Made by a program: the position numbers and the translations under genes. Below are positions 53,406 through 62,467 of a DNA stretch of 64,000 nucleotides, piece after piece. Each line of letters begins with the position of its first letter. The stretch's first letter is position 1. The stretch is taken from positions 1,116,001 through 1,180,000 of the forward strand of contig CBDESM010000003.1 in the NCBI GenBank assembly GCA_965242485.1, given 5' to 3'. The notes under the pieces are model-generated. The model was not told where the DNA came from and did not search any database. It worked only from the letters and a program-made list of their open reading frames with translations. Source of the DNA: CBDESM01 sp965242485 (GTDB taxonomy: Bacteria; Chloroflexota; Dehalococcoidia; Bin125).

Positions 53406-53783
53406 ATGGTCAAGACGGCCAAGATCGCGCTGGCGGGGCTGATCGCCTTGGCCGCGGCCGCCGCCCTGTTCGCCGCGGCCGGAGCCGCCTCGGACAGCGG
53501 CGCGCAGCAGTCCTCCGCGGTCGCGCAGCAGCCGGCAACGGCGCAAAACAACCCCCAGCCCACGGGCGCCGACTGGTCCTGCAGCACGGCCACGCGCGCG
53601 CACCGCTTCATCAGCGGTTTTCAGCGCAGCCTGATCAACCACTTCCAGTACGAGATCACCGAGCAGGTGGTCTGCGTCAACGAGACCACCCAGGAAACTT
53701 GGAACGGGCCGCAGACCCGCCGCCGCTACTGGGTGTGCACGCGGGAGTCCGACGACGCGGTCGTCGAATGTCCCGCCAGCTGA
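53406..53783 (+). CDS. Secreted Cys-module protein
   Basis: 125 residues. Signal peptide (MVKTAKIALAGLIALAAAAALFAAAG), Gln/Ala spacer, then DWSCSTATRAHRFI ... YEITEQVVC (C-x30-C), ETWNGPQTRRRYWVC, and a closing CPAS. Paralogue of 52963 with four conserved cysteines, perhaps two disulfides. TACCCT -10 at 53350-53355; GGAGGGACGG before the ATG. Confidence 0.8.
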   Translation: MVKTAKIALAGLIALAAAAALFAAAGAASDSGAQQSSAVAQQPATAQNNPQPTGADWSCSTATRAHRFISGFQRSLINHFQYEITEQVVCVNETTQETWNGPQTRRRYWVCTRESDDAVVECPAS

Positions 53784-53889
53784 CCCCGCCTCATCGCGCC
53801 CGGCCGGGCCTCCCTCCGACGGGGCGATCATCGCTCGCTGATTGAGGTACAGTGGCCTCACCGGTCCGAACGGCGAAGGATGGCGAGTG

Positions 53890-54531
53890 ATGACTGATCG
53901 CACGGTTCATGGCGCGTCGGGCAAAAGGTTCGCCCTGTTCGCAGCCGCCTTGCTCGCCGCCCTCGGCGCGATGCTGGCGCTGGCCGCGACCGCGGGAGCC
54001 CAGACCTCCGGCGACGACTCGTCGAACGAAGGCTCCGCAGAGGCCCGCCAGTGCCGCCAACTGGGCACCTTGGAGTATCTCCAAGGGCTCTACTTCGCCC
54101 GCGCGACGGGCTCGAACCTGAACGAGTCGGACAAAGCGCTGATGAACGTGCCGCGCAGCCAGCGCCTGAGCGCCGAGCAGCGCCGATGTGCGCAGTTCTA
54201 CCAGAACGCCAAGTACACGAACTTGAGCTGGCGGCTCAGCGAAGACTGCGTCCAGAACCGGCTCTACAGCCTCCGCTGGACCGGCGCGAACAGGACGATC
54301 GACGGCGTCGACTTCCGCCAGATCGAGAAGGTCGTGGACTACCGGTGCACGACTACGCAGGTGCCTTCCATGAGCGACGGCAGCGCGCTGCCGGACGGCC
54401 TGATCCCGCCCGGCGAACCGGTCACCCACGTCACGGTCCGCTTCCGCGTCATCGCTTGGCTCCAGTGGAGCGCCTTCGACCGCGCCAACCCGCCCAATGC
54501 GCCGGTCGGCTCGGTCACCTTGGCCAGCTAA
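53890..54531 (+). CDS. Secreted Cys protein, long type
   Basis: 213 residues. Signal peptide in the first 40 (FALFAAALLAALGAMLALAATAGA), then a region with ARQCRQLGTLEYLQGLYFARATGS, QRRCAQFYQNAKY, a module CVQNRLYSLRW ... EKVVDYRC, and the tail VTVRFRVIAWLQWSAFDRA. The IDGVDFRQIEK stretch is shared with the next gene. TACAGT -10-like at 53848-53853. GTG 53887 is an alternative start one codon earlier. Confidence 0.8.
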   Translation: MTDRTVHGASGKRFALFAAALLAALGAMLALAATAGAQTSGDDSSNEGSAEARQCRQLGTLEYLQGLYFARATGSNLNESDKALMNVPRSQRLSAEQRRCAQFYQNAKYTNLSWRLSEDCVQNRLYSLRWTGANRTIDGVDFRQIEKVVDYRCTTTQVPSMSDGSALPDGLIPPGEPVTHVTVRFRVIAWLQWSAFDRANPPNAPVGSVTLAS

Positions 54532-54570
54532 CCCGGAACCGCATCGCCCCGCAGCGAGGAGGACTGAAAA

Positions 54571-55422
54571 ATGACTCGACTAGCGATTGGCACTGCATCA
54601 AGCATGCGGCTCGCGCTGTTCGCGGCCGCCCTGCTCTTGGCCATCGGCGCGATGCTCGCCTTGACCATGACCGCGGCGGCCCAAGACACCGGCACCGGCT
54701 CGAACAACAATGCCAACGTGGAGCCGTCCAAGGATTCCGATGATGATGTCGACGACGGCCAGGCCCAAGGCGGTTCCCCATCGCAGGCGTCGGGCTCCGG
54801 CTCCGGCTCGGCCGACGATGACGACGACAGCCAGGCCCAGGGCGGTGCCGCGGGGGGCTCGTCGGGCTCCGGCTCCGGGTCGGCTGACGACGACTCGTCG
54901 CAGGACCCGTGCAGCCGCTTGAGTATTGCCACCCACAGCACCAGCGCCGGGGCCTTGGTCACCCTGCAGGACCGCTACTTTGCCCGCACGCCCGGCTCCA
55001 ACAAGGCCGGCACGGACACGACCGTCGCCGCCATCGACCAGTCCGACCGCCTTACCGACTTGCAGCGCCAGTGCGCCCTGTACCGGCAAGACCAGATGTA
55101 CCCGAACCTGCGCTGGGGCTTCCAAACCCGCTGCCCTCGCAACACGCTCTACAGCTTCCGCCCGACCGGCGCCAGCCGCACGATCGACGGCGTCGAGTTC
55201 CGCCAGTGGGAGAAGATCGAAGACTACGAATGCACCTCCCGCTGGTCGGCGCTGATGACCGACGGCAGCACGCCGCCGGACGACCTGATCCCGCCCGGCG
55301 AACCCGTCAGCATCATCACCGTCAAGTACCGCGTCCGGACCTGGGTCCAGTGGAGCGGCTTCGACCGCGCCTCCGTGCCCGCGGCCCCGGCCGACGAATC
55401 CACCTTGGCCGACGACGACTAG
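54571..55422 (+). CDS. Secreted Cys protein, long type, with acidic repeat linker
   Basis: 283 residues, paralogue of the preceding gene. Signal peptide (LALFAAALLLAIGAMLALTM), then an inserted low-complexity linker (about 45-108) with two copies of a D-rich, DDSQAQGG, SGSGSGSADDD unit. The shared core then follows: LQRQCALYRQDQMYPNLRW, CPRNTLYSFRP, IDGVEFRQWEKIEDYEC, VKYRVRTWVQWSGFDRA. The linker is absent from the sister and probably lets the core stand away from the membrane or wall. GAGGAGG before the ATG. Confidence 0.82.
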   Translation: MTRLAIGTASSMRLALFAAALLLAIGAMLALTMTAAAQDTGTGSNNNANVEPSKDSDDDVDDGQAQGGSPSQASGSGSGSADDDDDSQAQGGAAGGSSGSGSGSADDDSSQDPCSRLSIATHSTSAGALVTLQDRYFARTPGSNKAGTDTTVAAIDQSDRLTDLQRQCALYRQDQMYPNLRWGFQTRCPRNTLYSFRPTGASRTIDGVEFRQWEKIEDYECTSRWSALMTDGSTPPDDLIPPGEPVSIITVKYRVRTWVQWSGFDRASVPAAPADESTLADDD

Positions 55423-55488
55423 CCCCCGAACGGCTTCCGCAGCGCCTATGCTGAGGACGAACCGCCCTGCCGACGGAGGGAGAATCCG

Positions 55489-55845
55489 ATGACCTCACTC
55501 AGCCGCCCGACCATCTTCAGCGGACGCTTCGCCCGTCTCGCCCTGTTCCTCCTGATCCCGGCGCTGGCCCTGCTCGCGTGGACGGCGTCGGCCTCGGCCG
55601 CCGACGTCGCCCTCCCGAGCGCGGAAGCGGAGGCCGTCGCGGTCTCGTTCTCGCCGCCCGTCGAAGACGAGACGCGGATGATGGTGACCTGCTCCTCGCA
55701 CGTCGAGTCGCATCGGCAGCTCAACACGAGGGTGATCGACGGCGTCACGTGGCGGCAATTCGAGGACTTCATCCGCAAGACCTGCACCGACGGCGTCGAC
55801 CGCAGCTACACCAACCGCTACTGGCGCGCCGACGGCGGGGCCTAG
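55489..55845 (+). CDS. Secreted Cys-module protein
   Basis: 118 residues. Signal peptide (LALFLLIPALALLAWTASASAAD), acidic spacer, one module C-x30-C (CSSHVESHRQL ... DFIRKTC), then RSYTNRYWRADGG. TATGCT -10 at 55447-55452; GGAGGGAG before ATG 55489. VIDGVTWRQFED resembles the IDGVEFRQWE of the long type, linking the subfamilies. Confidence 0.8.
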   Translation: MTSLSRPTIFSGRFARLALFLLIPALALLAWTASASAADVALPSAEAEAVAVSFSPPVEDETRMMVTCSSHVESHRQLNTRVIDGVTWRQFEDFIRKTCTDGVDRSYTNRYWRADGGA

Positions 55846-55884
55846 CCGGCCCGCGTCCGGGAGAACCTCCGGAAGGAGACTGAA

Positions 55885-56211
55885 ATGGAACCCGCGAAGC
55901 TCTCGGGCGTCAAATTCAAGCTCGCGCTCGCCGGGCTGCTCGCCGCCGGCTTGTTCGCCGCGTGGGCGGCCTCGGCCGGCGCGGCCTCGGTCCCCGCGGT
56001 TCCCGTCGAGCCGCAGGCGCAGATCGACGCCACCCCGGCGGGCTGCACCGCCGTCCTCACCAATGTCCGCCTGATCCGCGTGCGCCGCAATAGCTACGGC
56101 TACATGACCGCGCGCCTCTTCGAGCAGACTTGGGTCGACCGCTGCCCCGTCGACGGCGGCGGCACCGAAGACCGCAACACGCGCCGCGTCCAAGTCTGGC
56201 AGGACTGGTAG
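55885..56211 (+). CDS. Secreted Cys-module protein
   Basis: 108 residues. Signal peptide (LALAGLLAAGLFAAWAASAGA), spacer, module C-x32-C (CTAVLTNVRLI ... LFEQTWVDRC), tail TRRVQVWQDW. The CTAVL start and EQTWVDRC end match the proteins at 50880 and 51167, five kb away, so this subfamily is dispersed within the array. GGAAGGAG before ATG 55885. Confidence 0.8.
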   Translation: MEPAKLSGVKFKLALAGLLAAGLFAAWAASAGAASVPAVPVEPQAQIDATPAGCTAVLTNVRLIRVRRNSYGYMTARLFEQTWVDRCPVDGGGTEDRNTRRVQVWQDW

Positions 56212-56258
56212 CAGCCGCACCGGAACCGCGCGCCGGCACCGAAGCGCAAGGCAAGATC

Positions 56259-56876
56259 GTGAAGCACGCGCTCCTCCCCCCCGTCGCTCCCTCCCGCGCC
56301 GCCGCGCTCTTCGCCGCGGCCGCTATCGCGCTGATCGGCTTGCTCGCCTGGAGTGCCGGCACCGCCGATGCGGCAACCGTCGGCGCGCCCGCTGCGCCCG
56401 GCGCGATCGCCGCCGTCGATGCCGGCCCGACCGCCGCGCCCGACACCGCCGCGGCCCGCTGCCAGCTTCAGAGCCAGACCCGGCGCTACCTCCGAACGGG
56501 GCGGATCGTCAACGGCATCCTCTACCTGCTCTTCGAAAACGTCCGCGTATCGACCTGCCCCGACGGCATCCTCACGCAGCGCTCGAGGTACTGGGAACGC
56601 AACAGCCAACCGACGCTGCAGGGCACCCGCGTGCGCGCCGCCATCAACCGGCCGCTCACGGTCACCCTCCCGGTGGCGACGGGCGGCAACCCCCCGTTCA
56701 CCTACTCAATCGGGCCGGGCCAGTACGCGTGGGAAACCGGGTACAGCTTCATCGCCGCCACGCGCGTGTTCACCGGCACGCCGACCGCGACCCGGGCCTA
56801 CCTCTTCACCTACACCGTGGTCGATGTCGACGGCGACCGCTACGACTCCTGGTTCAACATCGTCGCCCACAGGTAA
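56259..56876 (+). CDS. Secreted Cys-module protein with Ig-like C-terminal domain
   Basis: 205 residues. Signal peptide (AALFAAAAIALIGLLAWSAGTADA), spacer, module C-x31-C (CQLQSQTRRYL ... NVRVSTC) with RSRYWERN. A domain of about 85 residues then follows: PLTVTLPVATGGNPPFTYS, VFTGTPTATRAYLFTYTVVDVDGD. The latter has the GTPT and TYTVxDxDGD signature of putative Ig (He_PIG) domains found on bacterial surfaces. GTG 56259 follows AAGGCA. Last gene of the array; convergent with the CoA-transferase. Confidence 0.8.
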   Translation: MKHALLPPVAPSRAAALFAAAAIALIGLLAWSAGTADAATVGAPAAPGAIAAVDAGPTAAPDTAAARCQLQSQTRRYLRTGRIVNGILYLLFENVRVSTCPDGILTQRSRYWERNSQPTLQGTRVRAAINRPLTVTLPVATGGNPPFTYSIGPGQYAWETGYSFIAATRVFTGTPTATRAYLFTYTVVDVDGDRYDSWFNIVAHR

Positions 56877-56930
56877 GCCGGCGGCCGGCCCGTCGGAGAT
56901 GGATGCCGGCTCCGCCAGCGCCCGCCGCCG

Positions 56931-58139
56931 CTACGCTCCGTTGCGCTTGACCGCGGTCACCCCGCCGTCGTGCAGCCGCACGATGTCGTCCCAGTCGTAG
57001 CCCAGCCCCAGCAGCACCTCTTCCGTGTTCTGCCCCAGCTCGGGCGCGGCCGACTGCACCTTCGTCGCCGTCTCCGAAAACGAGACCGGAATCCCCACCA
57101 CGTGATGCTGCTCGAAGTTCTGGTGCGGCGTCTCCTGCAGGTACCCGTTCAGCCAGAAATGCTCGTCCTCCGCCACCTGCTGGTAGTCGTAGACGGGCCC
57201 GCAGGGCACTTTCCCCGCGACGAGCCGCTCGATCCAGACGTCGCGCGGCTGCGCCTTGAAGGCCGCGCTCAGCTCCCCGCGCAGCCACTCCTCGTTGTCG
57301 CGCCGCTGGAACGGGTCCATGCTGCGCTCATCCTCGATCAGATCCTCGCGCTCCAGCGCGCGGCACAGCACCGGCCAGAACTTGGGATCGAGCACGCCGA
57401 CGGTGAGCCACTCCCCGTCCGCGCACTGGTACCAGGAGAAGGTGGCGCTGAACGACTTGCCCGGCTTCAGGATCGGCTGCGTCTTCGAGTGCAGGTAGGC
57501 CTGGAGCGACAGCGCTTGCAGCGTCAGCATCGCGCCCAGCTGCGAAACGTCGATCTTCTGGCCGACCCCGAAGCGCTCCCGCGCCAGCAGCGCCGTCATG
57601 ATCCCGTAGGCGAACATGATGCTGCCGGTCTGATCCGCCAGCCCCCAAGGCGCCGTGATCGGCCGCTCGCCCGGCCCCCCGCCCAGCGCGATCATCGCCC
57701 CGCTCATCCCCTGCGCCACCACGTCGAATGACCCACGCGTCGCCCAGACGCCTTCCGGCCCGAAGCCGCTGTTGGTCGCGTAGATCAGCTTGGGGTTCGC
57801 CTCCTTCAGGTCGTCGTAGCCCAAGCCGATGCTGTCCAAGTAGCCCGGCCGGAAATTCTCCGCCAGCACGTCTGCCTCCGCCACCAGCTTGCGGATGATC
57901 TCGAGTGCCCCCTCCGCCCGCAGGTCCAGCGTCATCGAGCGCTTGCCCCGGTTCAGCGCCTCGAAGTACGAGCAGAACCCGTCCGCGCCCACGCCCAGCT
58001 GCCGCCCCGGATCCCCGTTGCCCGGCATCTCCACCTTGAGCACGTCCGCGCCCATGTCCGCCAGCATCGCCGTCGCGTGCGGCCCGTTCTGGTAGCGCGT
58101 GAAATCCACGACCTTGATTCCCTCGAGCGGTGCGGACAT
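56931..58139 (-). CDS. CaiB/BaiF family CoA-transferase
   Basis: 402 residues, class III CoA-transferase. Start LEGIKVVDFTRYQNGPHATAMLADMGADVLKVE is typical; the catalytic Asp is expected in NRGKRSMTLDLRAEGA or after it, and LAENFRPGYLDSIGLGYDDL, GPEGVWATRGSFDVVAQGMSG and ADQTGSIMFAYGI follow (quoted in parts). Acid and CoA substrates cannot be read from sequence. GGGAGGATCTGG precedes ATG 58139. Monocistronic, divergent from a ferredoxin gene. Confidence 0.9.
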   Translation of the reverse strand: MSAPLEGIKVVDFTRYQNGPHATAMLADMGADVLKVEMPGNGDPGRQLGVGADGFCSYFEALNRGKRSMTLDLRAEGALEIIRKLVAEADVLAENFRPGYLDSIGLGYDDLKEANPKLIYATNSGFGPEGVWATRGSFDVVAQGMSGAMIALGGGPGERPITAPWGLADQTGSIMFAYGIMTALLARERFGVGQKIDVSQLGAMLTLQALSLQAYLHSKTQPILKPGKSFSATFSWYQCADGEWLTVGVLDPKFWPVLCRALEREDLIEDERSMDPFQRRDNEEWLRGELSAAFKAQPRDVWIERLVAGKVPCGPVYDYQQVAEDEHFWLNGYLQETPHQNFEQHHVVGIPVSFSETATKVQSAAPELGQNTEEVLLGLGYDWDDIVRLHDGGVTAVKRNGA

Positions 58140-58294
58140 CCAGATCCTCCCTCGCAGGCGCGCCGCCGCCGATGCAGCCGGAAGCGGCGCGGGCAGCCAG
58201 TCCCGCAAGGGTAGCCAATGCGCGGCCGCCCCCGTCGCGCGGGTATCGACCGGGCTGCTGCTACCCTGCATGGCGGAACGGAACGGAGCGTGGG

Positions 58295-58849
<555 letters not shown>

Positions 58850-58859
58850 TCCGGCTCTC

Positions 58860-59756
58860 CTACACCAGCTCTCCCCGCGCCCGCTTGGCCAGCAGCTCCT
58901 CGAAGTCGACCGCGTACGGCGCCTGCCGCTCCAGCACCGCCTCGACCCGCCCGCGGATCACGTCGTCCCAGCCGGGGTGCGGCAGGATGTAGGCCCGTTC
59001 CCCGACCACCGCTTGGTAGACCTCTTCGGCGACGTCCGACGGCGACATCCCGCCGCCGAGCATCACCGCCGCGCCCGCCAGCTGCTCCTCCGTCGCCTCC
59101 TCGACGCCGCCGAGATCGTCCGGGCGGTTGCGCCCGGCCAGCATGATCTGCGTGTTGACGAAGCCCGGGCAGAGCACCGACGCGCCGATCTTCGTCCCGC
59201 GGTCGCGCAGGTGGAAGTACAGCCCCTCGGTCAACGTCAGCACTCCGTGCTTGCTCACGCTGTAGGCCGACGCGCCCGGAATCAGCGCCGCCAGCGAGGC
59301 CGTGTTGACGATGTGCCCCTCCTCGCCGTGCTCGATCATGTGCGGCACGAACGACTGGATGCCGTAGAGCACGCCCCAGAAATTCACCCCCATCACCCAT
59401 TCCCACGTGTCGTCCGGCATCTCCCACACCGCCAGGCTGCGCTCGCCGCGCCCCAGCCCGCCGTCCGTCCGGCTGGCCACGCCGGCGTTGTTGAACAGCA
59501 TGTGGATGTTGCCGTACTCCGCGATCGCGCGGTCCCGCAGCGCGTCCACGCTCTCGCGCGACATCGTGTTCACGGCGACGGCGAGCACCCGGCGCTCCTC
59601 CTGCTCCAGCCGCCGCACCTGCGCCGTCAGCGCCTCCTCCTCGATGTCCGCCAGCACCACGTTCATGCCCTCGGCCGCGAACCGCTCCGCGAAGGCCAGC
59701 CCCATCCCGGAGGCCGCCCCCGTCACCACCGCCGTCTTGCCCTCGAAGCTGCGCAT
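58860..59756 (-). CDS. Short-chain dehydrogenase/reductase
   Basis: 298 residues. NAD(P) loop TGAASGMG near 12, NNAGVAS, catalytic Ser-Tyr-Lys in VNTASLAALIPGASAYSVSK (in part), and CPGFVNTQI. D41 in VVLADIEEEA suggests NAD rather than NADP. Substrate unknown. Similar SDRs are numerous in bacteria that degrade diverse organic matter. Divergent from the membrane protein pair. Confidence 0.9.
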   Translation of the reverse strand: MRSFEGKTAVVTGAASGMGLAFAERFAAEGMNVVLADIEEEALTAQVRRLEQEERRVLAVAVNTMSRESVDALRDRAIAEYGNIHMLFNNAGVASRTDGGLGRGERSLAVWEMPDDTWEWVMGVNFWGVLYGIQSFVPHMIEHGEEGHIVNTASLAALIPGASAYSVSKHGVLTLTEGLYFHLRDRGTKIGASVLCPGFVNTQIMLAGRNRPDDLGGVEEATEEQLAGAAVMLGGGMSPSDVAEEVYQAVVGERAYILPHPGWDDVIRGRVEAVLERQAPYAVDFEELLAKRARGELV

Positions 59757-59836
59757 AACGATCTCCTCCGGCTGCCGAATCTGTCTAGAGTGAGAATGCT
59801 AGCCGCCGCTCCCCCGCCTTGTAGAGAGGACGCGCC

Positions 59837-60688
59837 ATGCCCGCAGCAGTCGAACGGTTCCTCTCGGCCGCCGCCGACCCCGTCGGCACAGCGCGCGCGG
59901 CTTGGGACGACACCGCCTGGCGCACTTGGATCATCTACGCCGCGCTCATCTTCGGCCTCAACGCCTGCGTCTACTGGGCCGGCGCCGGCGGCACCACCAC
60001 GGCGACCGTCTGGGCCGGCGGAGAGCCGGCTTGGACGGTCGGCGGCGGCGTCTGGACCGTGATGACCTGCTCGCTGCTGCTGATCGCCCGCGTCCTCACC
60101 CTGCGCCCCTTGGAGCCGCGGCTGACCGACGTCTCGAACATGACCGTCTTCCTCGGCCTGGCCACGATCATCACCTACGAACTGGCCTTCTCCTTCGAGC
60201 CGGCCGTCCTCGAAGACCTCGGCGACCGCTACATCTACTGGCCCTGGATCCTGATCCACGGCGGCTCCGTGCTCCTCATGCGCCTGATCGCCCCGGTCGC
60301 CACCCGCCCGCTCGTCGTTTGGCTGCTCGCCTACACCTTCTTCTCGATCGTGGTCGAGACCGTCGTCTGCGCCGTCACCGGCGTCGACTCGATCGAGGTC
60401 ACCCGCTTCTTCATCGGCCTCCACGCCCTCTCCATGCTCGGCGCCCTCGCCATCGCCGCCCGCGGCTTCGGCGGCCACGTCGCCCGCCCCCTCCACGTCG
60501 CCGTCCTGATCGCCCTCACCTTCCTCTTCTGGATCGAAGTCGCCGCCGAATACGGCGGCTTCGCCCCCGACTTGGGCGACCCGCCGATCTGCTACCAGTG
60601 GCTGCTCATCCTCGTCGCCGTCGCGGTCTTCTCCGTGCTGGTCGCGCCGTACATCTCCCGCCGCCTGGGCGCCCCCGAGCGCGACTGA
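59837..60688 (+). CDS. Polytopic membrane protein, first of a tandem pair
   Basis: 283 residues with about seven helices (first WIIYAALIFGLNACVYW; last LLILVAVAVFSVLVA). Starts with a soluble segment holding DPVGTARAAWDD, echoed as DPAGALRAVWDD in the next gene. ARGFGGHVARPL near 210 and YISRRLGAPERD at the end also recur there. No family recognised; no transport or catalytic motif. Probably a tandem duplicate. Confidence 0.75.
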   Translation: MPAAVERFLSAAADPVGTARAAWDDTAWRTWIIYAALIFGLNACVYWAGAGGTTTATVWAGGEPAWTVGGGVWTVMTCSLLLIARVLTLRPLEPRLTDVSNMTVFLGLATIITYELAFSFEPAVLEDLGDRYIYWPWILIHGGSVLLMRLIAPVATRPLVVWLLAYTFFSIVVETVVCAVTGVDSIEVTRFFIGLHALSMLGALAIAARGFGGHVARPLHVAVLIALTFLFWIEVAAEYGGFAPDLGDPPICYQWLLILVAVAVFSVLVAPYISRRLGAPERD

Positions 60689-60716
60689 GCCGTCCGGCGG
60701 CGAAAAGGCACCCGCG

Positions 60717-61550
60717 ATGACCGCAATCACGACTGCGCTCGCCCGCATCGCCGACGATCCCGCCGGCGCGCTCCGCGCTGTCTGGGACGACGCCGGCGCG
60801 CGCTTCGCGATCATCGCCGCCCTCCTGCTGGCCGGGCTGAACATCGGGATGAACCTCGCCGACGCCGGCGGTACTACGGGCACCATCGTCGACGGCGAAT
60901 TCGCCGACACCGGCGTCTGGGTCGCGATGACCGTCAGCTTGATGTTCATCGCCCGCGTCCTGGTCATGCGCCCGCTCTCCGGCGGCCTCGAAGATCCGGC
61001 CAACATCACCCTGCTGGTCTCGATCATCGCCACCATCGTGATCCAATTCGGTATGGCCTTCGGCTTGGGCGGCGCGATCGCCCAGCACGACGCCAACTGG
61101 CCCTGGGTCCTGATGCACGCCGGCACCGTCTTCGGTGTCCGCCTGATCGGCCCGTCCCTGCGCAACCCGCTCGTGCTCTGGGCCGGCCTCACCGCGCTCC
61201 TGATGTACGGCGTCAACGCGATCACCGCCCAAGGCCCGGTCTACCCCCCATCCGGCGGCGCGGGCTCGATCTGGGTCGCGCTCCAAGCGGGCTCCGCCAT
61301 CGTCGCCCTCGCCATCGCCGGCCGCGGCTTCGGCGGCCCCATCGCCCGCCCCCTCAACGTCGCCACCGCCCTCTTCATCTTCTTCACCGCCTGGTTCGAA
61401 ACCGCCGCCCACTACGCCGACATCAACGCCGACCCCCTCGGCGCATACAACATCTTCTGGCCCTGGACCCTGATCGACCTAGCCTTCGCCCTCCTAGCCG
61501 CAGCCTTGGCCACCCCCCTCTCCCGCCGCCTAGGCGCCCCCGGCGACTAG
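60717..61550 (+). CDS. Polytopic membrane protein, second of a tandem pair
   Basis: 277 residues, about seven helices; paralogue of the preceding protein from end to end (shared DPAGALRAVWDD, GGTTGTI, SLMFIARVLVMRPL, WPWVLMHAGTV, GRGFGGPIARPLNVA, SRRLGAPGD). The spacing of 28 nt suggests one transcript. The two may form a heterodimer. Function unknown. Confidence 0.75.
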   Translation: MTAITTALARIADDPAGALRAVWDDAGARFAIIAALLLAGLNIGMNLADAGGTTGTIVDGEFADTGVWVAMTVSLMFIARVLVMRPLSGGLEDPANITLLVSIIATIVIQFGMAFGLGGAIAQHDANWPWVLMHAGTVFGVRLIGPSLRNPLVLWAGLTALLMYGVNAITAQGPVYPPSGGAGSIWVALQAGSAIVALAIAGRGFGGPIARPLNVATALFIFFTAWFETAAHYADINADPLGAYNIFWPWTLIDLAFALLAAALATPLSRRLGAPGD

Positions 61551-61704
61551 GGAATCGCCCCGTCAATTCGAACGCACCGCCACGGCGACGAGACGCTTGA
61601 CAGACCGATCGTGGTGTGGGTACGATGGCTGCGTCTTAGCCGCTGGCCGTGGCGACGTGTGGCGACTGTCACCCGTAAGTGCTTAACCGCGGCCCGTCAC
61701 AGCT

Positions 61705-61734
61705 GCGAAGGGGTCGTCGCGACGACCCCTTCGC
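61705..61734. promoter_or_regulatory. 30-bp perfect palindrome before the NYN gene
   Basis: GCGAAGGGGTCGTCG is followed immediately by its exact reverse complement CGACGACCCCTTCGC. It ends 21 nt before ATG 61756, in a gap where no other gene sits. A TACGAT -10-like box lies about 85 nt upstream. As RNA it would form a 13-14-bp stem just before the start codon; as DNA it could be an operator. Confidence 0.6.
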
Positions 61735-61755
61735 CATTCCTAAGAATCTCTTGCC

Positions 61756-62427
61756 ATGACATCCCGTCCGGCAGACAGGCCCACAAGCGAGCCGGCCGGC
61801 GACCGGTCGCCCGAAAATGCGCACCTCTTCATTGACTACTGGAACATCGTCATCCCCGCGAGAAGCGCAGCACGTCGCCAAGGACGGAAGGGCCTGAACT
61901 GGGATCGCTTCCCTGAATGGCTTGTGGAAGAAGCGCGCATCAGATTGGGCTTGGCTGAATTGTCATACGATCCGCCGCACCTGTTCTTTTCGTACAATCC
62001 GCGCACTCCCGCGGGGAATCGGGAGAACGCTTTTGTGAACAAGTACCTGCGCACCCGGAAGCGTTTCAAGATTCACCGATTCGAGCAACGGCCGATTCGC
62101 AAGCCAGCGACCTGTCCTGATCCTGCTTGCAGGGCAAAAGCTGCCTTCTGTCCTCGATGTGGGGCCGAGTTTGAGGGAAATGAGGAGAAAGGGGTTGACG
62201 TTGAGCTCGCGCTCACGCTGGCAGAAGGGGCGTGGCGTCGCGCGTACGACGTAGCGATCTTGGTCAGTGGCGACAGCGATCTGATACGCGCAGTCCGGAA
62301 TGCGAAGAGGTATGGACGCAAGGTCGTCGTGGCAGCCGTACCATCCGAGGCAAGCGGAAGGCTTCTTGAAGCCGCCAATGAAGTGATTGAGATCGATCTG
62401 GACGCAACCCCAGAGCTCCTCTCCTAG
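61756..62427 (+). CDS. NYN-domain protein with a zinc-ribbon insertion
   Basis: 223 residues. LFIDYWNIVIP near 28 gives the first acidic residue of the NYN/PIN nuclease site. KGVDVELALTLAEGAW and DVAILVSGDSDLIRAV give the rest. An inserted CPDPAC ... CPRCG zinc knuckle (near 118-137) lies in between. NYN proteins are metal-dependent ribonucleases or their relatives. Lower GC than neighbours, no visible ribosome site, and the 30-bp palindrome upstream suggest a transferred accessory gene with its own control. Confidence 0.85.
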   Translation: MTSRPADRPTSEPAGDRSPENAHLFIDYWNIVIPARSAARRQGRKGLNWDRFPEWLVEEARIRLGLAELSYDPPHLFFSYNPRTPAGNRENAFVNKYLRTRKRFKIHRFEQRPIRKPATCPDPACRAKAAFCPRCGAEFEGNEEKGVDVELALTLAEGAWRRAYDVAILVSGDSDLIRAVRNAKRYGRKVVVAAVPSEASGRLLEAANEVIEIDLDATPELLS

Positions 62428-62430
62428 AGA

Positions 62431-62467
62431 GGGGGACGGCTGTTTCGACAGCTACCTTCAGTCCCCC
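62431..62467. terminator. Two-tier hairpin between convergent genes
   Basis: GGGGGAC (62431-62437) pairs with GTCCCCC (62461-62467); inside, GCTGT-TTCG-ACAGC (62439-62452) forms a stem with a stable TTCG loop. It lies at the junction of the NYN gene and the convergent URO-D gene. Confidence 0.55.
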
